The notes under the pieces are model-generated. The model made no database searches. It was given only the letters and a program-made list of their open reading frames with translations, and was not told the DNA's origin. A stretch of DNA of 64,000 nucleotides from Simmondsia chinensis. Its lineage: Eukaryota; Streptophyta; Magnoliopsida; Caryophyllales; Simmondsiaceae. The stretch is taken from the NCBI GenBank assembly GCA_018398585.1, contig JAGTTD010000015.1, positions 29,407,478-29,471,477 of the forward strand, given 5' to 3'. Below, one piece after another: positions 10,847-22,574 of the stretch. The position numbers and the translations under genes were made by a program. Each line of letters begins with the position of its first letter. Position 1 is the first letter of the stretch.

Positions 10847-10864
10847 AGGAAAGCGGACCCTTGA

Positions 10865-11405
10865 GTACAACCGTAATGGCTGAGTGTGTCGCTCCCAAAG
10901 GTTGAGTTCTCCTAACTCACGCAGTCCGTGGGCGAGTAGCATAAGGCACTCAACCGACCATCATCCCCAACCTTTTGCCTTTCCCGTTATCACACCTTAC
11001 TCGCCCACTTCTAGGTGAGTAAGGTACTATTATAGCTTGGACGCCAAGTATAGAGCATCAAGCGTTTGGCAAATGTGTCAAACATCGAAACAGTCAACTG
11101 TTCACTACAAAAACCGATTCAAGTCGTGTGCTGACCAGCTAAGCTCTTCCGATCCAAACTATTCTTACTCTAGTTCCACCTTTCTTCAAGCTCTACTGGA
11201 AAGACGAAGAACCTAAAGTCATGAAAATCGAGAAAGGCTTCCTCTCTCTTCCTCTATATCTCCCTAGTGCTCTGTTCTTCTTAAGCTAAGTATTCGCTAT
11301 GCTAATTTATCTAGTTCAACTCTTTTTATTGTTATTTTATACCTACAATGACTTAAGTATCAGAGGGGCCCCCGGCCGACAAAACCGTGGGTCCCCCTTG
11401 ACTAT
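10865..11405 (+). mobile_element. LTR-retrotransposon fragment, gypsy (Tat/Ogre-like) LTR end
   Basis: The segment ends GACTTAAGTATCAGAGGGGC followed by a CCCCGGCC-rich stretch, which resembles the U5 end of Tat/Ogre-type gypsy LTRs. It has a CT-rich leader-like stretch (11230-11290). It continues the DNA interrupted by the ORF1-only LINE. No coding region is left. Family assignment is by resemblance only. Confidence 0.4.
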
Positions 11406-11833
11406 TTGTTCATCTTATGAGAAATAGCATCAGATTTTGTTGGCTTTCGCCTGTCTTTTTCTCTTGTCTATTTTTTCTTGTAATCCTGTTTCTTTTTTGT
11501 CTTTTGTTTCTTATTTCTATACAGGTGACAAAATTTTCAATCCGCAAGGAATCTCGTTGTGTGTATATATATATATATATTGAAATATTATGATACTTAG
11601 ATAATAAATACTTAAACCTTAAGGTATCAAAGTGATAATTTTCAGTAAAAAAAAATCCATGAGTGAACTCATCCATGATGATGGAGCAAGCATGGGCATA
11701 AAAGCAAATGGTTCTATTGTATACAACAAACAATTATTCCCTAAAAAAGGCAAGACATATCCATATAGGTACACCCCCACCATAAATAAATGTAGTCTGT
11801 GGGCGTAAATGAGCTCGAATCGATACTCGTGGA

Positions 11834-12204
11834 TAGAGGTGTAAATGAGTTGAGTGTGCGAGTCAGCTCGTCTTATAACTCAAAAAGCTAGGTTCGTTTC
11901 AAGCTCAAGAGGAATCGAGCTGGCTCATTTCAAGCTTGAGCTGGGCTTGAGCTCGATGAAGCTCATGCTCGTAGGCTTGCAGGCCTAAACAAGTGTAAGT
12001 GAGCCTACTTAATATAATTTATGAGTTAAATATGTCCAACCGAGCTAAGTTTAAGCCTAAATGAGTTGATCATGAGCGCAATCGAGCCAAGTCAAGCCCA
12101 AGCTTGAGCCTATGATGAGCTGAGTTCGGGAACGAGCTAAATGTAAACGAATCAAATCTTGAGCCTGAAGAGCTCAAGCTTAGCTTGACTCAAATACACC
12201 CCTA
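11834..12204. mobile_element. hAT-type MITE (TAGGGGTGTAAATGAG family)
   Basis: The ends TAGAGGTGTAAATGAG and (reverse complement) TAGGGGTGTATTTGAG flank a core rich in GAGCTCGAG/GAGCCTAAAC. Members of the same family lie at 32735-33111, 51291-51683 and 61196-61656. The 8 bp flanks CTCGTGGA and TTGTGAAT are too diverged to be a firm duplication. Confidence 0.6.
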
Positions 12205-12209
12205 TTGTG

Positions 12210-12915
12210 AATGCCTTAATCGATGTTTGTTTAAAAAGAAAGCTAATGAACCTTGTCAAACTCGAGACTCAACATTATTTTACTCATCTCAAACTGGGAA
12301 TAAATCCCTAACCCCGAGGTTTTAAGTTTCAGCAGGACTCGCTTTGAATATGAAACACTGTTCAATAACTCTATGCTTTTCTCCGCAACCGATATATGAT
12401 CAATTTTTTCTGCCAAAAACAACGACATACGATCCATCACATTATGTGAGGTCTTTTAAAAAAAATAAAATTAACGCCTTAGGTCCATTATGTACTAACG
12501 AACCCTATCCCAAATCCAACACTATATTAAAAAACTATTTAGAAGTTTAAACTGTTAAACGAAGGCATAGAAACAACTCTACACTCCCACACACATATAA
12601 GCCCAACAATTTCGACTCAATTCAACTCGATTCATTTGTGCCAAACCATTTCCTCTGTATTGTAGCAGGTACAACACCGTCTTTCATTCTTATTCGTTCT
12701 TAAAGTAGAAAGATAAAGGCAGAAAGACGAAACAAAAAAGCGAGATAGAAAAGAAAAAGAAAAAAAAGGTTAAGACAAATGAAGGTGTCAAGTCAAATGT
12801 GCAATTATGTTATAACCAAAAGGACCACAAACATCCCATGGCCCATTGCCTATCCCTTTTGTTTACTCCCATTGGGTTTTTGTTATCGGAAAATTATTAT
12901 TTAGATACTCTAACA
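12210..12915. other. intergenic DNA, nothing recognised
   Basis: There are short frames only, without motifs. A purine-rich run occurs at about 12705-12770. Confidence 0.4.
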
Positions 12916-12920
12916 TCTCA

Positions 12921-13046
12921 ATATACAACAACAACAACAATAGTCCCAGTGCCATAGGGGCTCCCGCACGAAGCAGGGTCTAGGGGGATGGATGTACGCA
13001 GCCTTCCCCCTCTCGGGTGGAAGAGAGGCTGTTTCCAAGGACTTAA
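12921..13046 (-). repeat. short SINE unit, 3' domain with (TTG)n tail
   Basis: On the minus strand the unit starts near TCCTTGGAAACAGCCTCTCT, carries the GGGGGAAGGCTGCGTACATCC core and ends in (TTG)n. It lacks a 5S head. Its 5' start lies at nearly the same position as in the 110-137 bp units at 62930 and 63269. The flanks TCAATATA and TTAATATA may be a short duplication. Confidence 0.75.
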
Positions 13047-13159
13047 TATATAAGACTGATAATGCACAGTAGTGCAGGGCGTGGCTTGAAGGCAAGCAGA
13101 CTCAACACCAACGGTAGTAGATTGGCATCAACCCAGACTGCATATGCAAAATATCGTTA

Positions 13160-13570
13160 AACCGGGATTTCAATATATATAATCAGATATCCGAAAGTAG
13201 AATGTTTTGTCACTTAGGCACCTATGTAAGAATTTAATGAATTTTTTAAAGAATCTGAATAATTTTGTATAGAAAATGCTAATGTAGTACATGTATGATA
13301 ATATATATAAGTTATGTCAATATTTTTAGCAAAAATATAGCAAATGACAATAAGAATTTACTGAATTTTTATGTAAGTTACCTATGATACTATATTTGTT
13401 GAAAAAAATCATCAAATTTTATCGAAGTGGAATAAGAGTACCCGGTTAATAAAATTTTAACACTTTACGATACCTTTGTTTAAGTCTCAAGGTAATTCAC
13501 TGTATATATCAAAACATTAGAGTACTTAGGTGACTTATGCGTTCTCTTAACATTACAAAAGCAATTTATG
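13160..13570. repeat. decayed repeat of the GGTACCTTGAGGTTT family
   Basis: Phrases such as CACTTAGGCACCTATGTAAG and TTTAAGTCTCAAGGTAATTC recur at 27193-27697 and 58200-58765, where they form inverted arms. Here the arms are incomplete. Confidence 0.45.
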
Positions 13571-14470
13571 CTTATTTTTAAAATCATTTTTTTCATACTA
13601 AACAGTCTCGCTTTTTTCTGAAAAAAGCACGTTTTTATAAAAAAATCTTCGCAAATGGATCCTTAATTTATAATTTTTGGCTTTCAATCATTTGAAATTC
13701 ACACTCATTATCACGACACGATGGAAACTTAGATAGATGGATAAGATTGGCATAGACCACCAGTTCGTAACAAAAATTCGAGATACAACAAAACAATCGT
13801 GAAATAGATTAGTTTTTTTTAAAATTTTTTATGCACTTCAAGGCACGTCATTATATATTACTGAAATATTATAGTACCTATGCAATAAATGCTAAAATAT
13901 TACCTTCTATAATGTTATATAACAATTCAACTTGATTAAAGTTGTTCTGTTGCAACAATAACAAAGTAATATTCAAGCTGCTTTTGATTATTAAGTCTAA
14001 TTCTGATCCGATGTTGTGATGTTAAATGCCTGCAGTGCAGTCTGGTTGATTTTGATTCGATCTCGATTTGCATAATAATAATCGCGAAGGTTTTCGAGCT
14101 ACTTGGAATCACGACTTCCCCCGTCAAAGGAAAAGGAAAAGAGAAAAACCACTTCCTAGAATGTGGTTTTCCCCTGAAACAAATGGAGCCTAAAAGTCAA
14201 CACATAGAATCAATTAAGGTAACTCGAATGCCAAACACAAGGCTTTTAGTTTGGTTCATTACTCGGTTCCAAAGAGTTGTTGATTGTCTCGTCATCTCTA
14301 TCCATCATTGTATGGAGATTCCTCACTAATTAATCTCGCTACCACCAAACCCAAGCGGCCCCTTAATCATTCTCACCTTTGGGTTAACAGTTTAGTGTTT
14401 TTTTCACTCACTTTCTTGTTCGATAATAGCAGTACGTGTTGCGGACATCATCGGAGGTACTGGAAATATT
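13570..14470. other. intergenic DNA, nothing firmly recognised
   Basis: A fragment of the poly-T/A MITE family (aaaaagcactttttc type) lies at about 13560-13660. The rest shows no gene, although a frame of about 90 codons at 14284-14559 is present without any motif and runs into the LINE that starts at 14481. Confidence 0.4.
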
Positions 14471-14480
14471 TACCAAGCTT

Positions 14481-15427
14481 CTTTCCGATAATTAGCGACC
14501 AGGTTGCGATCCAATTTAGACGCTCGAGCAATCGAACCCTTATAAAACCCGCTAAATAGCGGGGCACAAAAATACAAGAACAGGAACAAATAGGGCTATA
14601 AACAACAACCGGCATAACAGGACGAATCTAAGTGATCACTATGATTGATTCGGGACTCAGGACTAGGGATGGCAATGGGGTGGGGCGGGTACGGGGGGTG
14701 TCTCCTCCATACCCGTACCCGCCACCTAAGTCCTATACCCGTACCCGCCCCGTTACCCGCCACGGGTATGAAGTGGATACCCGTACCTGCCCCGGCGAGT
14801 ACAAACTCATACCCGTACCGGCCCCATTACCCGTAGGTATCCAACGGGTATGCATTACCAGCCCCGTACCCTCTCTAATGTGCGTAGAAAATAATTATCT
14901 ATACCGGGTCATATTAGTTATTTAATACTACTTTCAAAAATTAAGTATTTTTTTTTATAATATTGATAAACAATTTGGCTTATTGAATTTAAACACGTAT
15001 TTTTTTTAATTTGAAGGTTAATTATGTACAAAATAAAGTAGGTATAGCGGGTATGAGGTGGAGCGGGGCGGGGCGGGTACAAAACTATACCCGTACCCGC
15101 CCCATAGCCGTGACGGGTTACGGGGCGGGTACACCGAACTTGTACCCACTACCCGCCCCACCTATACCCGTACCCGTCCCAAACGGGGCGGGTACCCGCG
15201 GGTAGCGGGTTTTACCCACCCCATTGCCATCCCTACTCAGGACCATTAAAGCAGGATAGAAGGCATTCATATCACCCCTTCATCAAGTATGACTCTCACC
15301 GTAGGCGGATCAAAGCCATCGAAGTTCAGACCTTGCTTTTTCCCATCTCAATTACTTGCTCAGCCTCAAGGATCTTTTTGACCTTATGCACGCTACCACC
15401 CTGCTTCGCCTTATTCTTCTTCCTCTG
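14481..15427 (-). mobile_element. 5'-truncated LINE, end of ORF1 and 3' UTR, split by a MITE
   Basis: It is flanked by ACCAAGCTT at 14472-14480 and 15428-15436. On the minus strand it starts with the end of an ORF1 like that of the element at 7806-10846; the motif GLNFDGFDPPTVRV parallels GFTFDGFNPPRV there. Next come a 3' UTR and the ending GGTCGCTAATTATCG. No ORF2 intervenes between ORF1 and the 3' end here either, which supports an ORF1-only family. The hAT MITE at 14664-15235 was inserted later. Confidence 0.7.
14664..15235. mobile_element. intact hAT-type MITE (TAGGGATGGCAATGGGG)
   Basis: Perfect 8 bp duplication CTCAGGAC (14656-14663 and 15236-15243). The terminal inverted repeats are TAGGGATGGCAATGGGGTGG on both sides, and the subterminal regions are rich in GGCGGGTACGGG/CCCGTACCCGCC. 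The 8 bp duplication is the hAT signature. It sits inside the LINE at 14481-15427. Confidence 0.9.
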
Positions 15428-15717
15428 ACCAAGCTTTGATCATGATGCGCAATTAAGTTTTGGAGCAAGGTTTTTGTACTGTTGTACTTTGTATTTCGAT
15501 TTTCTTCTTTGGAAAGACATTCTGTATTTTTTTTTTTAAAATTCGCTCGTCTTCTGACCTATCTGACCTATAAAAAAAAGTTCTTTAGTTTGATAGAAAG
15601 TATATGTTGTCCCAATCACATTTTCAAAACTATCAACCGATGCTTATATTCAAAGTAAAGTGCATTCGCAAGCGGGCCCAGGATTTTGTGCTTCCATTAT
15701 GACACACTTTTCAGGCC

Positions 15718-15843
15718 GAGGGTCTTGGAAACAGCCTCCCTTCAAGGTAGCACCCCGAAGGGGGAAAGTTGCATACATTCATCCCCCCAGACCCCGCGTG
15801 TGCGGGAGCCCATGTGACACTGGGTTTATTGTTGTTGTTTTGT
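15718..15843 (+). repeat. SINE 3' domain with TTG tail
   Basis: It contains GGTCTTGGAAACAGCCTCCC, the AAGTTGCATACATTCATCC core and a short TTGTTGTTG tail. The upstream 60 bp resemble neither the 5S head nor a tRNA. Confidence 0.7.
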
Positions 15844-15849
15844 TACTTT

Positions 15850-16735
15850 TAATTGTGTCAATTTAGTTCCTGTACAATTCAAAATGTGTCAATTTGGCCC
15901 TTAAAGAAAGTTTTATACTATGTTTTTAATGAAATTTTTAATGGTTCGGTACGATTTGGGTTAAATTGAGTAATTAGATAAATTTATAATAAGTTGCTTG
16001 CTTCTAACATAATCTTGATGTTCAAAATTACGGCATTAATTTAACTTAAGTTTAGCCAAATGAATAAATTGACACATTTTGTATTGTTTATGGACTAAAT
16101 TGACACAATTAAAAGTATAAGGACCAAATTTACATAATGGATAAAGTATAAGGACATTTGGCGTAAATAACCCAGAAAACAAACTTGTCGAAATTCATTA
16201 CTTGTAATTTCTAAGGTACCGATATGACTTATAGAGAATAATGACCCCAAGAATGTCCTTACAGCAACATTGTCCATTTATTATTATTTAGGTATATCTT
16301 CATTCTTCGGAAATTTATTTAGTTTCATTTTCTTAGAGCGAAAAAGTGTTTTTAATAGAAAAAACACTTTACTGAGGTTTGCTTGGTATTTTGTCCACAT
16401 GTTATTAATTTTACCTTAGAACCACACTGCTATAATTTAAATTATAAAAGGATTAAAATTAATGTTATTAAAAATATAAGGACTAAATTAATATAGTAAA
16501 CAAAATACTGAAAGGGATGCCATGAACAATTTTTTTTTTTTTTGTTGGAAATGGAACAAAAAAAAAACTCACTTTTTTGTACTTTTTGATTGTGCACACT
16601 TGGAATTGACCTTAAAATTTGAGACAAGCCATGTTCAACAAAACAACCTTTAAAATTGTTTTATTTAATTGCTTTGGTTTTTATATTTGGGTTTTTTTTT
16701 ACTGAAAATCACCTGTATTTTAGATGAGGTATTAG
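15850..16735. other. AT-rich DNA with decayed repeat pieces
   Basis: Several segments repeat the phrase CAATTTAGTCC...TATAAGGAC in direct and inverted form (15855-16270, 16440-16500), suggesting an old MITE or satellite-like repeat. No gene. Confidence 0.4.
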
Positions 16736-17190
16736 AAAATTGATACGAACCTAGCATCGCCAAGGCCCTCTCACCCGTGCCCGCCAAGGGCCACTCCACC
16801 ATCCATGCCGCCAAACTACCATATATGGCGTCAGCACCACATACGCCGTGCTATCGCCAACATACCTGCAAAGCAGCTATCATCCACCACTCGCCAACCA
16901 GGCCAGCTGCATCACTTGTCTACTTCTAGAGTCTTCTCCACTCTTCTAGAAGCTTCTGCTACTTGCCACCTCACCCCTCCCCATTCGTGTATAAATAAGA
17001 GAAGAAAGCATTAGGGTTTAGCATGTCAAATGTTATTGTGTGTTTCCTCTGTCTCTCCCCCTATTTCTTTCTATGTCTTCTCCTCTTTTTTATATGTAAA
17101 ATCCTCTGTTATTGGAGGTAATCTATCAAATATTATACTTTAGCTTGTGATTCCTATTGATTAGAGCTAGATTATATTTAGTATTGTATC
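16735..17190 (+). mobile_element. possible solo LTR
   Basis: A GC-richer block leads to a TATA-like GTGTATAAATAAGAGAAG at about 16986, then a CT-rich leader and an AT-rich end. This layout is usual for U3-R-U5 of a plant LTR. No second copy and no boundary could be fixed. Confidence 0.3.
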
Positions 17191-17199
17191 AAAAATTGA

Positions 17200-17259
17200 C
17201 AACAGCAACAATAGACACAGTGCCTTAAGAGCTCCTGCATGTGCAGGGTCTGAGGATGT
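17200..17259 (-). repeat. SINE 3' tail fragment, head-to-head with a 5S-SINE
   Basis: The minus strand reads the last part of the common 3' domain (CAGACCCTGCACATGCAGGA to a degenerate TTG tail). It abuts the plus-strand 5S-derived SINE at 17260 with no spacer. Confidence 0.7.
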
Positions 17260-17467
17260 ATTAGAACTCCGAAGTTAAGCGTGCTTGGATGAGAGTAGTA
17301 CCAGAATGGATGACCTCCTGGGAAGTCCTCACCCTCAAGTTGGGGGCACTGGGAAATAGCCTCTCTTCAGGTTAACACCCTGAAGGGGGAAGGCTGCGTA
17401 CGTCCCCCCCCTCCCCCCACCCCCTCGACCCTGCGTAGGCGGAAGCCCTTGAGGCATTGGGTATGTT
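17260..17467 (+). repeat. 5S rRNA-derived SINE, copy 1 (5' truncated)
   Basis: The first 70 bp match plant 5S rRNA from about nucleotide 34 on (ATTAGAACTCCGAAGTTAAG, GTGCTTGGATGAGAGTAGTA, TGACCTCCTGGGAAGTCCTC). A linker and the common SINE 3' domain follow, closing with GGGTATGTTCCTTTTTT rather than TTG repeats. The 5S part contains the regions that form the A box, intermediate element and C box of the Pol III type 1 promoter. Confidence 0.85.
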
Positions 17468-17479
17468 CCTTTTTTTACT

Positions 17480-18380
17480 TAATATTGACATCGTTTATTT
17501 TCGGTTAAAGTAAGTATGAAATTACCAAACTACCCTGAATAAAACTTATTTTTTATCAATGAATTATAAACAAATTTACAAATAAAAAATGCTTCTAAAT
17601 TTTTTTGGTGGCAAAAGCTTGTAGCAGCACTCCGAAACCGTTAATAATTTTATAAATTCAAAGGTGAAGGGTAGTTTTGTAATTTGTAAAATACATTACT
17701 TAGTGTAATTTAATTAAATTAAGTTAAATTTGGTGTTTTCATGCATTTATACCCCAAACGCGACGTTTCATTTGAACGGAAAATTAATGGTATCAGTATT
17801 AGGAGTGACATTGGAAATTTTTTTAAAAGTTTGGTGTTACTTCAAAAAACTAGAAACGATAAGTTGTTTTCTGATACCTCCCAAAAATGTAGGTGGTTTT
17901 CAGTAAATAAAAAAAAAAAAAAACCGTTATATTTAAAAAGAAATATCTATTATAGTTTAAAAATTTTCAATCAACCACTCATCACAGTTAACTTTATAAT
18001 GCAGGAGGCAAAATTGTTGTTAATTGCTGCTCAAACTCTCTAATTATGATTTGATTAAGAATTTAATTCGAGTTTATTAGAATTTTAAATTTTTAATAGT
18101 TTACGTTATTTAAAGAGTCTTCGATATAGAATTTTAGTTATATTAGGAATTTATGACTATAGATTACCCCGTTAACTTGGGTAGATTCTAGTTATCCGAG
18201 CCCCATTAACGTTTCTGGCTTTCGCGATTCAATTAAGAAAGACTGTTGAATTATTTGTACTTTACATTCGACTACAGTGTCCTGCATCGGGTTGGCACCA
18301 AATTAAGCTAAAACGTTTTTTGATCATGACTGGCAAGAAATCAAGGACGATTCTTATTTATGAGATCTACGAGGTGTATA
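17480..18380. other. AT-rich DNA, nothing recognised
   Basis: The frames here are short and without motifs. No repeat terminus was seen. Confidence 0.4.
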
Positions 18381-18384
18381 GTGC

Positions 18385-18455
18385 TCGGCTGGGTACATCA
18401 CACCCCTTCCAGACCTTGTTAATGCGGGAGTCTTTGAGGCACTGGGTATTACCCT
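18385..18455 (+). repeat. scrambled SINE 3' fragment
   Basis: A piece of the common 3' domain (GGGTACATCACACCCCTTCC to GAGGCACTGGGTATT) is followed by ACCCTGAAAGGGG, which normally lies upstream of it. The order is therefore rearranged. Confidence 0.55.
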
Positions 18456-18684
18456 GAAAGGGGTATTAATAAGGTTCTGTAAAATAGCACTTTTTCAGGA
18501 TTTGTCAGTGTTTGGCTTAAAAAAATACTTCTAAATAAAAGTAAAATTTATATTTCTTTTTTAAACAAAAACACAAAAATAGCGTTTCTCATTAAAATAA
18601 AAGTAGAAACAAAAGTTTGAAATTTTCAGGCAAAAATATCTTAACAAAAGCACTTTTATAAAATTATTCTTGATTTGTAATTTT

Positions 18685-18931
18685 GGGGTTCATTTACCAG
18701 GCACTAATGCACCGTATCCCATTAGAACTCCAAAATTAAGCGTGTTTGGACGAGAGTAGTACCAAGATGGGTGACCTCCTAGGAAGTTCTCGTATTCTAT
18801 ATAAGGTCGGGGGTTCTCGAAAACAGCCTCTCAGCAGGGTTACACTCTGAAGGGGTAAGGCTGCATACATCCACCCTCAAACCCCACTTAGGCGGTAGTC
18901 CTTGAGGTACTGAGTCTGTTGTTGTTGTATT
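18685..18931 (+). repeat. 5S rRNA-derived SINE, copy 2 (subfamily I, full-length head)
   Basis: It begins GGGGTTCATTTACCAGGCAC, aligning with the very start of plant 5S rRNA (GGGTGCGATCATACCAGCAC). It continues through the whole 5S sequence to GTTCTCGTATTCTATATAAG, where 5S ends. The body and 3' domain follow, closing with TTGTTGTTG. A and C box regions are recognisable with a few changes (AATTAAGCGTGTTTGGACG, GATGGGTGACCTCCTAGGAA). Confidence 0.9.
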
Positions 18932-19078
18932 GTACTTTAGTGGTTGGCGTGTTCGTATGTGTCTAGAGGTTTTGTAGTCTATTGTTTTATTTTGCTTTTT
19001 TCTCACTCATACGAGCTTTCTCAAGCTTCGCTTCAGTGGGTGCGTCAGTTTGTCTTAAGAAGTTTCTCACTAATTATC
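18932..19078 (+). mobile_element. LINE 3' UTR fragment
   Basis: It ends TTTCTCACTAATTATCGAAAAA, the ending shared by the LINE copies at 14481, 24353 and 41551. It directly follows the SINE tail. No coding sequence. Confidence 0.5.
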
Positions 19079-19199
19079 GAAAAATAAACTTTTATAATTT
19101 AATTATATTTTTAAAATTTTAATGGGCAAACCGTGCATGACACTCGTGTATTCACATGAGAAGTCTCCATCCAACCTTTACTTATTTATCTTCCTGTCT

Positions 19200-19240
19200 A
19201 TAATTATTGTTCCCCATGCCATGCATGCATGCATGCCTTA
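19200..19240. repeat. short ATGC/CATG simple repeat
   Basis: Overlapping CATGCATGCATGCATGC units form a low-complexity palindromic stretch of about 20 bp, with further CATG words to 19290. Confidence 0.6.
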
Positions 19241-19310
19241 TGTCCATGCATGATGCCACGCATGTCACCATGTCCCATACATGCATATCATCATACTCGA
19301 TTTTCATGAT

Positions 19311-19605
19311 CAAGGCCAGTCCTGACATTTTTGGGGCCAAGCGAAATTCTCAAAGGGAAAATTATAATAATTTGGCTATAAAATTTACTAATACTAAGAA
19401 TCGTCAACTTACATCTATGCCTTTTTTGCCCGGATCCCACGAGTGAATCGAAAATTGGATCTACATTGAAGTTATTTTTTTATTAAAAAAAATTAATGAA
19501 AAAAGATACTTTGAAAACTATAATTTCAAAAATTTGGGGCCCTTAAAATTTGGGAGCCCCAAACGGATGCTTAGGTTGCTTGGGTTTATGCCCAACCCTA
19601 GTGAT
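19311..19605. mobile_element. hAT-like MITE fragment
   Basis: The left side reads AAGGCCAGTCCTGACATTTT. The right side has CCCCAAACGGATGCTTAGG and GGGTTTATGCCCAACCCTAG. Such ends (AGGGNTGGGC..., AGGCCNGTCCTG) recur in plant hAT MITEs. No clear target duplication. Confidence 0.35.
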
Positions 19606-19609
19606 GATG

Positions 19610-20500
19610 CTCAAGCATATGCAATTGCATGTATAGTGTGAGTGAGTGTGTGTGTACATATATATAGTGAAAAAAGACGATGTCTTTTTTTTTTTTTTTT
19701 TTAAATAGCGAAAAAGATGATATCAGCAGTTAAATAAGTAGCTCAACATGCATTCTCTTATATATATATATATATATATAAACGACCAACGAGAGTACGA
19801 GTTAACTCAACTAGTGAAAAGTCTTTAGAAGATGATACCCATGACCGGAAATCGAGTCTCGCCTTTATTGGGGGTTAAAAGAGGATTTGGGGAGATTTTC
19901 CCTGCAGCCTAAGGCTTCCTTACCAATAGAACTAGTCTATTTTTACCCGAAAACCTCAAGACGTTGGAATAATACCGTTTAGATTAATGAAGTACTTGCC
20001 TGTCTGTTAAAAATAGCATTATGATTCCATGTAAATTCAAGGACATCATTTTCATTAATGAGGCATACACACTGATCTCTGTAAGATAGCATTCTGTAGT
20101 GATTACTGAAATGTCAAGCTCGAGTTGAACAACAAAGGAAATAATCCATTGTTATTTTGGAAATCTAATAGCTTATCGAGTCAAGTTCGTGTACAATCGA
20201 TAAATTACTTAATAAGTCGAGTTCAAACATGAGGTGCGTGACTCGTTGATGTTCACAAATATTTTGGTAAGTGGCTCACTATGAATTTGTTAATGGCTTG
20301 GTACTAGCTCGATAACAGGTTAATGATGGTTCGATTGTAGCTCGTCAAAAGGATGTGATTTTTGATAAAATGACCAAGAAGTGTATAATGTTTATTATAC
20401 ATAAGAAGCCAGCGTGATTAAAAAAGGATCGAGAAAGGCAACAAGTTTTAGACAAAGACCAAAAATAGTCTGGATTACATCATAAATTATCAGAATGATA
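19610..20500. other. low-complexity and decayed repeat DNA
   Basis: There is a (TA)n tract at about 19760-19780, a T run at 19686-19702, and at 20160-20350 a GAGTCGAGTTC/AACTCG-rich decayed hAT-type fragment. No gene. Confidence 0.45.
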
Positions 20501-20503
20501 ATA

Positions 20504-20739
20504 AAGGAACGTACCCAGTACCTCAATGGCTCCCGCCTATGCAACGTCTGGGGGGGCAGATGTACGCAAACTTCCCCCTTCAGGGTATTAACCTGAAGAG
20601 AGGTTGTTTCCGAATGTCCCCAATTTGAGGGTGAGGACTTCCGAGGAGGTCACCCATTGTGGTACTGCCCTCGCCCAAGCACGCTTAACTTCGGAGTTCT
20701 AATAGGATCCGGTGGTGGCGTGTTGGTGCCCTCTTTGGT
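20504..20739 (-). repeat. 5S rRNA-derived SINE, copy 3 (subfamily II)
   Basis: It is flanked by TGATAATA (20496-20503 and 20740-20747). On the minus strand it starts ACCAAAGAGGGCACCAACAC, then joins the 5S sequence at ACCGGATCCTATTAGAACTC, with intact GAAGTTAAGCGTGCTTGGGC. The body and 3' domain follow, and it ends GGGTACGTTCCTT. The tail is T-rich, not TTG. Confidence 0.9.
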
Positions 20740-20749
20740 TGATAATATG

Positions 20750-21360
20750 ACAACTGAAAAGATAACGTGATAATGACTTTACGACCACAAAAATGACATG
20801 ACACCTATTGATAAAGTCAATATTTGTCTGGGTCCCCTTCCAAAACATATCGGCATTTTTACAGCTTCATTAAATATCATGTTTTTAACTTTTTAAAAAA
20901 AATCAGAAGTAGCCAATTTTTATTTAACTATCACAGCATTTTTTTTTTTAACCAACTTCAAAATTTAAATTTTCTCCAATCAATCACCTACATTAACGTC
21001 GTTAGTGCTTCATTTGAGTTAAATATGTGATTTTGCTTAGGTTTACATATAGAATCGTGAAAAATATGAACATGTCAGTTTTAACTCAGTTGGTAAAATA
21101 TTATACTGTTAAGATTGCTCCATGTGCAAGTTTCAATCACAGTACACGCAAACATATAGTAAGATTTAAACATGCATGCATAGATCATTTAACAGCATTT
21201 TACATTATCGCACCACATAGACATGTATGTTTATCTCTTTATTTTGGCATAAAAATATAAAATTACATGTGTAACCTTAATGAAAAACTAAAAACGTTAA
21301 TATAAATGGTTTATTAAAAAATTTTAAAATTTTAAAATAATTTTCTAAAAAATTGAGAAG
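20750..21360. other. AT-rich DNA, nothing recognised
   Basis: No gene, repeat end or RNA motif was supportable. The two longer frames have biased AT-rich codon content. Confidence 0.4.
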
Positions 21361-21373
21361 TTGCGATTACTAA

Positions 21374-21995
21374 GGGCTTTTTGGGATTACTTATTTCAGG
21401 AAAAAAATATTTTTTCTTGAAAAAAAGCACTTTTTTGAGATTTGAGGGTGTTTGACAACTGTGAAAAAGCACTTTTTATTAAAAATATAAGCTGTTTTTC
21501 TGCTTTTAAGCAGAAACATAAATTTGGTGCTCCTCCTTTTAATCAGAATTAAGAAGAAGCAAAAATTAAATAATTAAGAAAATTTATTTCAGATACCCTA
21601 AAATTTGTTAATATATTTGAAAAATAATCTACATATTTTAAAAAATATATTAAATATGAAAAAATATTTTAACAATTAGTAATATATTTATGATATTTAG
21701 AAAATATTTAAAAAAATATTTAAACATTTTAAATATATTTTAAATATTAAAATATATTAAATATTTAGAATGATTTATGGTTGATTTTTTTTAACAATAA
21801 AAAGTTTCTGTTAATTTATAGAAAAAAAGCATTTTTTTTTAACATTGGACAAATACTCAACATAATATCATAAGTGCTTCTATACTGGTTAGCCAAACAT
21901 AAACTATTTATTTGAAATAGCATTTTTTACAAAAATATTTTTACAAAAAGTGCTTCTAAAAAAAGCCTTTTTTGACTTCAATTTCAGACAGACCC
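21374..21995. mobile_element. MITE with TAA duplication (GGGCTTTTTGGGA ends)
   Basis: TAA flanks both ends (21371-21373, 21996-21998). The termini GGGCTTTTTGGGA and (reverse complement) GGGTCTGTCTGAA are imperfect inverted repeats. The inner part is rich in AAAAAGCACTTTTT. Fragments with the same AAAAAGCACTTTTT phrases lie at 18460-18660, 38755-39010 and 45420-45660. Confidence 0.5.
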
Positions 21996-21999
21996 TAAG

Positions 22000-22570
22000 T
22001 GAAAATAAATTATTTATAAAAATAATTACTTATAAAAATAATTTCATTTAAATGTTATAAATCTTTAAAGTTTTTTTTATCACATGACTTTGGAACCCGG
22101 TGGGCACTTTCCACGCGTGGGATGACAATGTCCCTTCATGGGAACATACAGCGCGTGAAGTGGGAATATGACACGAAAGGTTTAACAGTCTTTTTTTAAA
22201 TTTTTATTACGAAAATAATTAAAAATAAAGAGGCATAAAGAGTCTAAATAAATTTTTATACCGATAACAAGAAAGAATATATAAACAATAATAACAATCT
22301 TTAAAACAATTGGCTTATTAAAATCCTACGTTTTCTTCCTGCTTAAATAGAGGAGCTAATTTATTTAAACTAAAAGATAAATACAAAAAATAGCTCTTAA
22401 TTATCTAAAATAATTAATAATTATCTAAAATAACTAGTAATTATCTCATAGTCTAATAACTAAATAACCTAATAGATGTCAATCTCCTCAAGTTTTTATC
22501 CAGCCACGTTTTCTGTCAACTCGCCAAGTAACCCATCTCGCCAAGAACTCAATCCGCCAAGATACGGGCT
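22000..22570. other. AT-rich DNA, nothing recognised
   Basis: Short direct repeats of AATTATCTAAAATAA occur at 22390-22445. No gene. Confidence 0.4.
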
Positions 22571-22574
22571 GCAT

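Noticed and set aside
14284..14559. Small gene of about 91 codons
   Set aside because: No homology recognised, and its second half overlaps the LINE 3' UTR that starts at 14481.
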